Source: CAYXTW01 sp964452645
GTDB taxonomy: Bacteria > Zixibacteria > MSB-5A5 > GN15 > PGXB01
Assembly: GCA_964452645.1 (NCBI GenBank)
Contig: CAYVMO010000003.1
Location: 124,001 to 188,000 of the forward strand
Direction: 5' to 3'
Length of the DNA: 64,000 nt
Each line of letters starts with the position of its first letter. The first letter of the stretch is position 1. A program made the position numbers and the translations under genes. The notes under the pieces are model-generated. The model saw nothing but the letters and a program-made list of their open reading frames with translations. It searched no databases and was not told where the DNA came from. Positions 24,436 to 34,480 of this stretch are shown here, piece by piece.

Positions 24436-26628
24436 CTACGGGCAATCCGGTGGCACACCGCCCAAATATAAATATGAAATCAAATATGTGATGTCAAAGA
24501 TATTAACATCCCCATCATGATTGACATCGGCCGATTCCAAAGGCTCGGGAGGCGGGCCACCCAGATATAAATAAGAAATCACGAAGGTGATATCGAAGAT
24601 ATTGAGCGTTCCGTCGTCGTTCACATCGCCGCATGACCACTCGCAGGCATCGCCGACGCCATTACCGTCGCTGTCCGTCTGATCCGGATTATAAATATCC
24701 GGGCAGTTATCGGGGGCGCATATATTTTCCGGATGATCCGGATCACCAAAACCGTCACTGTCACTATCATAACAGGGAGGAGAATTCCAGCCGTCCAGAA
24801 ACAGCAATATGTTCGTCATGATCGAATCGCGCGTTGCATAGTTGCTGAATCCATTGGCGATAGCTTCATAACCCCAATTAAAGAAAACGAGCTTGTAATC
24901 ACCATCATAACTTAATGCCGAAGGTCCCCCGTTCATAAAGTTAAACGCCGGCATTGCCGGGGGAAGCACCTCGATCTGCTGCGACCATGAAACTTCCTGA
25001 TTGGCCATGCTGTAATATCTTATCTGCAATCCGTCGCCAATCGGTGAACCATCCTCGCCTTCATGAATAAAGTGGAAATAATAATCACCCTTGCGTACCT
25101 TGAGATAATTTTCAAGAAAAGCGGAATCTTCATTATTTAATTCATTTGCCAAACCCTGCCCGGTCAAAAAGAGACCCCCACCGTTATCCAGATAAGTCTT
25201 CATTGAATTTATGTCGTCTGTTTGAACAAGATCTGACGACGTATCCCCGGTAAACCAGACCACCATGTTGTAATCTTCCAAGACCGAACCAGGCGGTGAT
25301 CCGGCGGATATTTTTTCCCAGAGATGAGTCGGTATCCGTTTTTGATACAAATCGCCGGCGTAATATTCTTCATAACCGCCGCCCCGGTCGTCATCGACAA
25401 TCAAAATACGCGTATGACCGATCACCTGTTCGAATTCGAAGACAGTTTGAAATGTCCCTTCATCCGATTCAATCGTGACAAAAAATGAATCGAACGTCGG
25501 ATTAACAACTTCAGGGACAATATACTCAAACGGCGCGGTAAAATTATTATAAGCGGTACCCTCGCCGTTTATAGCCGGTAATGAAATCGATGATGATATA
25601 AAGACGACTTCCGGATCGTCGGAGGTCATGGTGATATTGACGTTCTGCGAGGCGATCCCGATATTCCTGACATAAAAATAAAATTGCACCGTATCGCCCG
25701 GATCATAAAAACCGTCACCATTGTTATCGTTGAAGAAGGATGAATCAAGGATGTAGTACGGGCGTGTCCAGACAATATTACGGATTGTGGTCACTCCATA
25801 AATGCCCCATGGTACACCGACCCCTATTTCCTGCCACTGATACCAGTGCACCTGACTGTCCCAGGTATCATGAATGGCATATTCCGTGGTGGCGTCATCG
25901 TAGCCGATTCCGGTCACGAAGTGATCTGTCTCGCCGTCATTATCGGTATCGACCAGCAGGACGACCGGCCGGTTATTATTTATCTCTTCTTTGTAATCTT
26001 CCCAACTGAAGGCCCAATAATCATAATTGGTAACTTCGGGCATCACATTGGGTTCGACCAGGCTGATATATTCAATTATCGAAGTCGGAACATCGCTGAA
26101 CCAACTCCACCCATAATAGTTGCCGTAGGCGCTTCGTGATGTCAGCATAAAATCGGCGACACAATTATCCGTATGAGTTCCGCCGGTCTCCGAACGATCG
26201 GTCAGAAGCGTCGGCCAATAGTCGATCGGACAGGCATAATCCTGAAAATGATCCGAATAGGGGTATCCGCAGGCGCCGATTCCGTCATCGTCGGCAATCA
26301 TGGCATTGACTTCGGCTGTCTGCGTGGAAGCATCCCCCGGAACAAGGCTGTCCGGACCGTTAAGATCCCAATATCCGATGACCATCCCGACCGCCGTCGG
26401 GCCGCAGCCATGGTGCCAGAGATAGGCCGGGACTTCCGGAATCACCACCTGCGATTTGCTGTGTTCCCTTAAACCGCGATCGATCCCGGACGGTGGTGTC
26501 GGACCGGATTTGCTCTGCTGCGCCGACGCGGATAAAGTAAGGAGAAAAGATAGAAAGACAAATATGATGCTAAAAATTATGTATCCGCGCTTACATAAAA
26601 TCCCTGTTTTATAACCCGAACTGTTCAC
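24436..26628 (-). CDS. Secreted C39-like cysteine peptidase with gasdermin-free multidomain tail and paired dockerins
   Basis: 730 aa from a GTG at 26628, which has GGAGGA 7 nt upstream; an ATG at 26649 would overlap the upstream gene. A signal anchor (about residues 14-37) is followed by a papain-like C39-type domain: Cys75 in HGCGPTAVGMVIGYW, His236 in DHFVTGIGYD, Asp254 in HDTWD. Next come an Ig-like domain (about 300-390) and a flavodoxin/ThuA-like domain starting ILIVDDDRGGGYE. A TSP3-type calcium repeat and two dockerin loops (GDVNDDGTLNIFDITF, ADVNHDGDVNIFDITY) end the protein. Extracellular peptidase is likely; the exact substrate is unknown. The word gasdermin-free only means no pore-forming domain is seen. 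Confidence 0.82.
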   Translation of the reverse strand: MNSSGYKTGILCKRGYIIFSIIFVFLSFLLTLSASAQQSKSGPTPPSGIDRGLREHSKSQVVIPEVPAYLWHHGCGPTAVGMVIGYWDLNGPDSLVPGDASTQTAEVNAMIADDDGIGACGYPYSDHFQDYACPIDYWPTLLTDRSETGGTHTDNCVADFMLTSRSAYGNYYGWSWFSDVPTSIIEYISLVEPNVMPEVTNYDYWAFSWEDYKEEINNNRPVVLLVDTDNDGETDHFVTGIGYDDATTEYAIHDTWDSQVHWYQWQEIGVGVPWGIYGVTTIRNIVWTRPYYILDSSFFNDNNGDGFYDPGDTVQFYFYVRNIGIASQNVNITMTSDDPEVVFISSSISLPAINGEGTAYNNFTAPFEYIVPEVVNPTFDSFFVTIESDEGTFQTVFEFEQVIGHTRILIVDDDRGGGYEEYYAGDLYQKRIPTHLWEKISAGSPPGSVLEDYNMVVWFTGDTSSDLVQTDDINSMKTYLDNGGGLFLTGQGLANELNNEDSAFLENYLKVRKGDYYFHFIHEGEDGSPIGDGLQIRYYSMANQEVSWSQQIEVLPPAMPAFNFMNGGPSALSYDGDYKLVFFNWGYEAIANGFSNYATRDSIMTNILLFLDGWNSPPCYDSDSDGFGDPDHPENICAPDNCPDIYNPDQTDSDGNGVGDACEWSCGDVNDDGTLNIFDITFVISYLYLGGPPPEPLESADVNHDGDVNIFDITYLISYLYLGGVPPDCP

Positions 26629-26630
26629 CG

Positions 26631-29600
26631 CTATTCCTCCAAATAACAAGGTTCTTCGCCGCCCAGATACAGGTATGTAATTAAATAAGTAATATCAAAA
26701 ATATTAACAACCAAGTCGCAATTGGCATCGGCTGCGTTTACCGGCCACGGGGCTTCACCTTCCAGATATAAATATGTAATAATAAACGTGATGTCAAAGA
26801 TATTCAGAGTCCTATCTCGGTTGGCATCGCCATTGATATAATGCCAATCTTCCTCCACTTCATAAGTATATTCGTCGCTTTCACCGGGTGGTGGCAAATC
26901 CCTGTCGACTACAGCCACGTTTTCTTCAGAGCCGTCAATTCGTATTCCAACTGCGTACGTCGTACGTGTCGAGGCTCCCGTTTCAGTAATGACACTAATG
27001 GTGTATGAACCCGGTTTAGGATAATTTATATAGATAGAATCATTGGCCGCTTCGGTGTATGTCGCCGGGAATAATGTCTGATGCAGAACATCGTCGGCAT
27101 CCCGACCAATATAAAATCCCTCCGGATCGGTCACCGTAAGACTGATGGAATTCGGCGTTGAATAGCCAACAATAATAAGCGGTCCGGGATTCATTACAAA
27201 ATTGGGTCCGAATTCTGACGTATTACCTGCGAAATCGGTCATAGTTGCGGTAACCATGGAGAAAAACGGGACCGTATTGGGAATCATAAAAGTATTATCA
27301 CCGGAGTTGACATCGGCGAATCCGATATAGTTGTACGCCTCACCGTTACCGGAAGCATCGGGCGGTTTGGTGTCGTCACCACCGACGTGGGATACAAAAA
27401 ACTCGACGCGGACGAAGTTGGTATCGACATGATAGTGGACCATAAAAGAGCTGTCGGGATTTATTTTGGTCGAATCGATAATCGGGAAATTGACCAAATC
27501 ATTGGGACCGGAGTCATAATCGCCGGGATCGTTAGCCGTTACACCGTCGTCATTCAAATCGATACCGAGCTCTCCATTTAAGAAAATAGTATTTCGCGTA
27601 ATAGTATTAATGCGGCTGTTGATTTCAACCGAAATGCCATCGTGAAGATTATATCCGATAATATTGGAATCGACAAGATTCGCATCGCAGTTCATCTCAA
27701 TGGCAATTCCATTTAAGCCGTTATAACTGCCTGAATCGCCGACAGCACCGCCGATAATATTACCTATAATTTGATTCGTATCGGTGTTGCCGTATAGATA
27801 TATGCCATTTCCGGAATTGCTGGAAATCATGTTCGCGTCGCCGGGGATATAGCCGCCGATTATATTATGCAGCGGCCCGCTGGTCAATAAAATACCATCG
27901 CTGCCGTTACCGGTCACGGTATTGCCCTTAATCGTGTTACTATCGCAACCCATATAGAGAGTTATTCCATGACTAATACAGCCGGCAACAATATTGCCGG
28001 GGCCAAAAGTATTGCTCTTGCTGTTATTGTTAAAGATGACCCCATTGCCGTTGGCAATGATATCGGATTTGGCCGCCGACAATCCGATCATCGTATTTTC
28101 AACGTGATTGCGGTTTGAGTTAAAAAATTCCAGTGCTGTGGTAGCGTCGGCAATATGGTTGGCCGGAAGGGTCGTATCACCAATGGTATTGCCATCGGCG
28201 CTGAGAAGTCTGATTCCATAGCTGGTTCCGGTGGGCGGATTGGGCAACTGTCCGCCAGTAGAAGTCAGGCCAATATAATTGTTATTTATCAGATTACCGA
28301 TGCCGCCGATTCCGGCTCCGCCGACCTTTATTCCCACACCGCCGTCCGGTGGCGCGACGATATTACGAGAAGCCGGTAATTCTCCTCCTATTATGTTATT
28401 GTTGCCCGTTATCCAAATGCCATCACCCGTTCCGGCGGCGCGCATGTCCCCGGCGGCATTGATATTTACATGGCATCCGCTGACGACATTATTATTCCCG
28501 GAAATTTGAATACATGGATTATCCCAGTTAATCAAAGTCAGACTGCGGATAGTACTAAAATTCGAGGCTACCCTCAGACCTGATGCCGACCCAAGCCCGG
28601 CACCATCAAGAATAACGCTGGCCGGACCGCCGGGCGCCGTTTCTCCCTGAATATTGGTCTGGTTGCCGGTTATCTGGGGCAGAGCCGAATCCAGGACAAT
28701 TGTCCCCGATACGGTGAATCCTATATAGTTCAAGGCCGGATCGTTATTTGCCGAATCGATGGCCCAGCGGAATGAACCGACGCCGGCGTCGTTCAGATTA
28801 GAGACAACAATGGCACCCTCGCACCAATCACCGGTACCATCACCATCGGTATCCTGCTGCGCGGGATTAAAGACTGTTGGGCAGTTGTCGCAGGAGTCGG
28901 TGACACCGTCGCCGTCAAAATCCTGATCAAAGGCATAGGCGTTGTGTCTGAAGTATAGCCATTTGGATGTACCATAAGCGTTTCTGGAAACTTGTCCCCA
29001 AACTAATTGAGTGCCATCATAAAATCCCGCCCATTCAAAAATATTGCCAGACAAAATGAAAGTATCATCATAGTATACTCTAATTGAGTCAGTGCTATCA
29101 ATCGCTATTCTATATGTATGAAAATCATTATCGGTATCGACCAAAGCAATATCTCCGATTATTGTATCACTGTTTAAAAGGAATACTGTATCAGGTCGAA
29201 TAAATAAGATATTCCCTGAATCAGGAGCCTTTGAGAAACCGATTTGCGCTGGGCCCCTTGATGACCAATTATACCCTCCGGAAATTAGCTTTAGTTTTGC
29301 CTCCATCACCCAAGTATCGGGAATTTCTAACTCTGAGTCAGATTGATAGTAATTCATATGCTCGGAGAAATCTGATGTACTTATTACAAGAGTATCGCCA
29401 TTAAATTCCGGAATTTCAGTATCGACTGAATCGCCCAAAATCCATTCCGGGCAGATTTCGTTCGGGAACGAGCCTGAGGAGGCTTCCCAGTAAGCATTCC
29501 CGCACCAGTCGCCCTGCTGGTCAGGGCAGCCGTCGCAGACATCACCAAAACCATCACCATCGCCATCCGACTGATCGGCGTTGGCGATTTCGGGGCAGTT

Positions 29601-30870
29601 ATCTAAATGATCACGAATACTATCTCCATCCGTATCAATAAATTCATCACAAATTTGAATGTTGTCAAATTTAATTTCAAAAGCATCATAAGTGGTACTA
29701 TGGCTCGTGGCGGTAAGATATACATATAGATTTTCATCTGTAACATCACCCGTAGTTAGTTCAATCCAGTCTCCATTCCAATAGTACAGATATAAAACAG
29801 TCCCGATCCTGCTAATTCTTAATTTGCTGATAGGGTCGGTAGCTTCGGCAAAGCCTACACTGGGATCGCAATTATCTGAAGTTGTCGTATAGGCTTTGTA
29901 ATTTTGGGTATATGGGATACAACCTCCCGCCAATGTATGAACCCTTCCGATGTTCGCGACAACTGCCAAATCCGACACTTTCCGTGCCGTTAAGGAGGCT
30001 GAAAGCCAGCCAGTCGAAGGTATACCAAAAACAGACGCCTCCAAATCAACAGTAACATCAAAATCTCCTATAACATATTGAGCTGGGCTATTTAGAATGC
30101 CATGTACCGCACAATTGCAGTCTGATGTTCGTGACAGAATCAATTTCCCGTCAGTTTCTACAATAGACCCGCAGGTATCACCAGTAAATATGTACCATTC
30201 AGGCCCGATTGAACCATCTTCAAAATCATCACTATAAAGGGGTGTGGCACAGATGTCGCACTCGTCGCCAATACCATCGCCGTCAGTATCGGTTTGATCG
30301 GCATTGGCGATTTCGGGGCAGTTGTCGCAGGAGTCGCCATACATATCTCCATCGTTGTTGATTTGATCTGGATTGTAATGATAGGGGCAGTTGTCACAGG
30401 AATCACCAAGGCTGTCTGTATCCGAGTTTTCCTGATTTGGATTATAGATGGTCGGGCAATTATCGTCGTCATCAGCAATCCCGTCACCATCAATATCACT
30501 TGCTTCACCTATCCTGGTCACAAAAACATCCCCATTTCCCTGATATGTCTGGTATGGATTTTCAGTGGGGAAATCGGTAGAAACTGTATAACCAGTCACA
30601 TACGCATTGCCTGAGGTATCTACAGATATACCATAGGCTTCGTCTCCACTCCCTCCCCCGAGATAGGTGCTGTAAATTAAAACATTGCCCGCGCTGCTCA
30701 GCTTAGTCACAAAAAAATCATAATTCCCCTGATATGTCTGGTATGGATTTTCAGTGGGGAAATCGGTAGAATATGTAGAACCAGTCACATACGCATTGCC
30801 TGAAGCGTCCACAGATATGCCATAGCCTACGTCATCATCCCCTCCCCCGAGATAGGTGCTGTAAATTAAA
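26631..30870 (-). CDS. Giant SBBP / TSP3 / beta-helix / dockerin protein, C-terminal part (5' end in assembly gap)
   Basis: About 1413 codons, open up to the N gap. Two SBBP beta-propeller repeats (each 63 aa) continue the gene seen on the far side of the gap. They are followed by TSP3-type calcium repeats (DSLGDSCDNCPYH and relatives) and a lectin-like jelly-roll domain starting YSDDFEDGSIGPEWY. More TSP3 repeats and a second jelly-roll domain follow, then a right-handed parallel beta-helix (NNVVSGCHVN, NNNIIGG repeats). Two dockerin loops end the protein (GDANRDRTLNIFDITF, ADANCDLVVNIFDITY). Likely extracellular adhesion, binding or polysaccharide-active surface protein. The next gene begins 2 nt after its stop. 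Confidence 0.85.
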
Positions 30871-31390
30871 NNNNNNNNNNNNNNNNNNNNNNNNNNNNNN
30901 NNNNNNNNNNNNNNNNNNNNNNNNNNNNNNNNNNNNNNNNNNNNNNNNNNNNNNNNNNNNNNNNNNNNNNTATGCCATAGCCTACGTCATCATCCCCTCC
31001 CCCGAGATAGGTGCTGTAAATTAAAGCATTGCCCGCGCTGCTCAACTTGGTCACAAAGGCATCCCAGCCTCCCTGATCTGTCTGGTATGGATTTTCAGTG
31101 GGGAAATCGGTAGAATATGTATAACCAGTCACATACGCATTGCCTGAAGCGTCCAAAGATATGCCATAGCCAAAGTCATCACTCCCTCCCCCGAGATAGG
31201 TGCTGTAAATTAAAGCATTGCCCGCGCTGCTCAGCTTGGTCACAAAGGCGTCCACGCTACCCTGATATGTCTGGTATGGATTTTCAGTGGGGAAATCGGT
31301 AGAATATGTATAACCTGTCACATACGCATTGCCTGAAGCGTCCACAGATATGCCATAGCCTATGTCATCATCCCCTCCCCCGAGATAGGT
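30660..31390 (-). repeat. 189-bp tandem repeats encoding SBBP propeller blades, broken by the gap
   Basis: The sequence GAGATAGG (plus strand) recurs at 30660, 30849, 31004, 31193 and 31382. Spacing is exactly 189 bp on each side of the gap, equal to 63 codons. The units are nearly identical at DNA level, which explains the assembly break. Confidence 0.9.
30871..30970. other. Scaffold gap of 100 Ns inside a tandem repeat
   Basis: Exactly 100 unknown bases, a standard placeholder. It lies in near-identical 189-bp repeats of one gene, so the true length differs (see findings). Confidence 0.98.
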
Positions 31391-32206
31391 GCTGTATGAT
31401 AGCACCGGGTCAATCACCAGTGGTAAGACGGGATTATATTCATCGCCAAGCGAAAAGCCGAAGGAGTTGGCACCAGTCAGCAGATACTCACCTTCAATTG
31501 AGTTCTTTACTCCATTCTGTAACTGATAAACAACCGGACGCTTTTCAACAACTTTACCCCATTCAGTTTCAACAATTAACTCACCATCGGCATTGACAGA
31601 TAAGGATTTAGAGCCGTCATATTGAATGCTAATCTGCGAAGGATCAACACCGGGTGAGACAATAAAGTCATATTCCATCTGTTTACCATTACCGTAGTAT
31701 TTCAAGTCAATACCGGGATAGATTTCTTCGTAGATAATCTCATTATAGTTTGGAACATCAGTGTGCCACTTATCGGGGTCATTTCCGATGAAGTAATTGC
31801 ATTTGTATTCCATCATATCTGAGCCGACCATCTGCGGATTGGGATTGGCACCCCCAAACGATGCCCTGATAGCGATTGACTCAATGCTATCAGGCTCATG
31901 GTCACGAAAATGACTCATGGGATTCATAGGATCAACAAGACCTGTATCATCTTTCGGAATACGGCGTGTAAACTGATATGTGGCGCCATCCCTGGTGAAC
32001 CACATGGTAGCCCCACCGGCATTAGCCCGAAATTGGACTTTTTCATCCCATTGCCCCTGGTTTTCAGTGAAAGCCATGGACATAGATGAAAGATTTCTCA
32101 TAACCTGAATATTTTGATCAGGATTTGAAAAAACCTGGCTCGCCGCAATTAATAATATGGGCGCAATAAGCCAGGTAATTCTTGATAGCATGAATGCTCT
32201 TCTCAT
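30971..32206 (-). CDS. Giant SBBP / TSP3 / beta-helix / dockerin protein, N-terminal part (3' end in assembly gap)
   Basis: 412 codons to the gap. A signal peptide (about 1-27, ending SQVFS) is followed by the N-terminal domain that precedes SBBP repeats in many secreted proteins. That domain has FTENQGQWDEKVQFRA, GGATMWFTRDGATYQFTRR and NYFIGNDPDKWHTDVPNY. SBBP beta-propeller blades then begin with YSTYLGGGDDD and DASGNAYVTGYTYSTDFPT. GGAGG lies at 32212-32216 before the ATG. It is the same gene as 26631-30870. Confidence 0.9.
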
Positions 32207-32586
32207 CTTAAACCTCCTTCAAGATTTTTTCTTTCGGGAAAATATATATTTGGACAAAACGCCTTAGAATAGTCTTTAAAATTTTCGCCCAAGACTTTGC
32301 CTTTTCCTCTCCGCTGCGGCAATAATGCCCATTTGCGAGAAAATAATCAGATATTTATTGTTTTACCTCAGATTTCCAAATCAACCAAAAAGATACTGAA
32401 AAAGCCGAAATTGTCAATTAAAAAGGAGGGACCTTTGACTTAAATATTCCGTCAGGAAAGATTCCTGACGACGATTTAGAAGCGGATTTTGTCAAGATTG
32501 AAATGTCAATATCCAGGGAGAGAACTGATCGATGTTCGCCTGCCGTCAGTATCGATATTTATCCTGATAAGATCAAGCCAGGGGAA
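32207..32586. other. 380-nt intergenic region with one promoter and one hairpin
   Basis: It holds the promoter at 32390-32417 for the giant protein and a 9-bp hairpin CGTCAGGAA/TTCCTGACG with a 3-nt loop at 32450-32470. The hairpin resembles part of the element at 11483-11662. The 32503-32817 plus-strand reading frame overlaps the DUF1573 gene and has no family features. No gene supported. Confidence 0.6.
32390..32417 (-). promoter_or_regulatory. Sigma70-like promoter of the giant SBBP gene
   Basis: Minus strand TTGACA (32417-32412), 16 bp, TATCTT (32395-32390). The leader to the ATG at 32206 would be about 177 nt. Confidence 0.5.
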
Positions 32587-33291
32587 TTAATACCGGACTA
32601 TTTTTACCGGGACCGTAATCAGAACCGGTTCCGGTTCCGCATTAAACTTGATGCGAAAACTGCTGTGAAAAGTACCTTTGTTAAGCTTGTCGCTTGGAAT
32701 GACTTCGATCATCACATCTTTTTTGCTTTCCAATTTCCCGCTGACTTTATCAAGCGAGAAAAACGAATCGGGTTCGGATTCCAGCGTAAATTCCAGGTCG
32801 TCGTCGGAGAGGTTTGAAAGTTTAAGCGTTTTTGATGTATTTCCTCTAAGAAAAAACAGGGAACGCGGCTCGACTTGGTAAAATTTGGGGAAAATCCCGA
32901 TATTGGATGAATATTCAAGATCAACGGTCGGATTTTCAGGGTCATCCGAATGCACCGTCACCATCCTGTTATTCTGCCCGTAATAATTTTTGGTATCGAA
33001 AACTATTTTTATATTAATCGCCGAATCAGGTTTAATCAGAGTGTCGCTGGAAATCGCAATCGTGCAATCGCAATTCGGTATCATTTTGGTAATATGTAAA
33101 TCGCCGTCGCCCTCGTTTTTTATTTTATAAATATGAATGAGCTTGTAATCGATAGGGACATAACCGAAATCCCAGGTGCTGTCTTCGACCATTATTTTAC
33201 CATGTTTGCCTACCCCGCTCCACACGGGTGATACCGTTAAAACCGTCAATAACCACAAGAGTATAAAATTCAATATCAGTTTATTTCTCAT
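32587..33291 (-). CDS. Exported DUF1573 protein
   Basis: 234 aa. Signal peptide (1-25). Residues 35-135 form the DUF1573 Ig-like domain: DFGYVP at 41, then CDC (Cys74-Asp-Cys76) exactly 33 residues later, then FDTKNYYGQNN and HSDDPENP. A second beta-rich half follows (140-234). The family is exported and its function is unknown; C-x-C suggests redox or metal binding. The gene overlaps the cysteine synthase stop by 4 nt, so the two are co-transcribed. One of three paralogues in the window. Confidence 0.88.
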   Translation of the reverse strand: MRNKLILNFILLWLLTVLTVSPVWSGVGKHGKIMVEDSTWDFGYVPIDYKLIHIYKIKNEGDGDLHITKMIPNCDCTIAISSDTLIKPDSAINIKIVFDTKNYYGQNNRMVTVHSDDPENPTVDLEYSSNIGIFPKFYQVEPRSLFFLRGNTSKTLKLSNLSDDDLEFTLESEPDSFFSLDKVSGKLESKKDVMIEVIPSDKLNKGTFHSSFRIKFNAEPEPVLITVPVKIVRY

Positions 33292-34295
33292 TTAGAAACC
33301 TCCGCCTTTTTATCATATGCTTCATCATTTAGAAATCCTTCTTCTCTCATCCAGACATCATTAAAGCACTTGCTTAAGTATCTTAGCCCGGAGTCCGGGA
33401 ATATAACGACAACAATTGCCTTCTCATCAAGGTTTCGGGCCACCTTGCGCGCCGCCCAGAGGGCCGAACCGGACGAACCTCCGGCCGAAATGCCCTCTTC
33501 GCGCGCCAGGCGGCGGGCAACTTCAAAAGAATCTTTATCCGAAACAGAAATTACTTCGTCGATATAATCCGGCCATAAGGCGGCCGTGATGCAATCAGTT
33601 CCGATTCCCTCGACTTTATATGCCATCGGCCGCGGTAAATCGCGGCCATTAAGGTAATCCGCGAAGATCGACCCGATGGGATCGACGGCGATTATTTTTA
33701 CCGCCGGATTTTTTTCTTTGAGAAATTTGGCGCAGCCGGATAAGGTTCCGCCCGTGCCGATACCGGCTACCAGATGAGTTATTTTACCGTCGGTATCCCG
33801 CCAGATTTCCGGCCCGGTCGTCAAATAATGAGCCTCGGGATTATCAGGATTATGGTACTGGTTGATATGAAAATAGCCGTGTTCCTTGGCAAGATTGACC
33901 GCCTTGAGATAATAGCCCTCCGGATCGTCATGATCCGCATCGGTCGGCGTAATTACCACTTCCGCACCGTAAGATTTTATCAGATCGACCTTTTCCTTGC
34001 TCGTTTTGGCAGGAGTCGTCAGAATCGTTTTAAGGCCGAGCATCGTCCCGACCATCGCCAGAGCAACACCCATATTTCCCGACGTGTTATCGATGATAGT
34101 GTCACCCGGCTTTATCTTACCATCCTGCAAAGCCTTACGAAGAATATATAATGCTATTCTGTCCTTGACTGACCCTCCCGGATTGTAATACTCTAATTTG
34201 GCGAGCATCAATGGTCCGCCTTTCAGCAGGCCATTTTTGATTTCTACCATTGGTGTGTTACCGATTAAATCGAGTATATTGGATGCTTTGTTCAT
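33288..34295 (-). CDS. Cysteine synthase / cystathionine beta-synthase family enzyme
   Basis: 335 aa, PLP fold type II. PLP Lys44 is in NPGGSVKDRIA, with the phosphate loop GIGTGGTLSG and the substrate loop NTSGNMGVALA. The last motif is usually TSGNTG; Met replaces Thr here. DLIGNTPMVEI opens the protein. No CBS regulatory domains are present. It could form cysteine from O-acetylserine and sulfide or act in transsulfuration; sequence alone does not decide. It would feed cysteine to SufS, though the operons are separate. It is co-transcribed with a DUF1573 gene. Confidence 0.9.
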   Translation of the reverse strand: MNKASNILDLIGNTPMVEIKNGLLKGGPLMLAKLEYYNPGGSVKDRIALYILRKALQDGKIKPGDTIIDNTSGNMGVALAMVGTMLGLKTILTTPAKTSKEKVDLIKSYGAEVVITPTDADHDDPEGYYLKAVNLAKEHGYFHINQYHNPDNPEAHYLTTGPEIWRDTDGKITHLVAGIGTGGTLSGCAKFLKEKNPAVKIIAVDPIGSIFADYLNGRDLPRPMAYKVEGIGTDCITAALWPDYIDEVISVSDKDSFEVARRLAREEGISAGGSSGSALWAARKVARNLDEKAIVVVIFPDSGLRYLSKCFNDVWMREEGFLNDEAYDKKAEVSK

Positions 34296-34434
34296 TCCAT
34301 TTCCCTTGCTTTTTTATAACATTTTAGTCAACAAATGTTTCAAATACAATGTTTTTGTTATTTGTTAACGGATGTATTTTAAATATGTTTATACCGGAAA
34401 TCGGCAATAAATCCAAAATCATTATCAAATAAAA

Positions 34435-34462
34435 AATCCCGTTTCCTTTCGAAAACGGGATT
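34435..34462 (-). terminator. Rho-independent terminator after the sialidase-like gene
   Basis: On the minus strand AATCCCGTTT pairs with AAACGGGATT around an 8-nt loop and is followed by TTTTTT. It lies 18 nt beyond the stop of the gene ending at 34481. Confidence 0.85.
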
Positions 34463-34480
34463 CAAAATTGGATTTAATTC

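Noticed and set aside
26628..26649. ATG at 26649 as start of the C39-like peptidase gene
   Set aside because: It overlaps the upstream gene, whereas a GTG at 26628 has GGAGGA at the correct distance and keeps a normal signal sequence.
30660..31390. CRISPR array
   Set aside because: The 189-bp repeats are tandem coding repeats in one frame without spacers.
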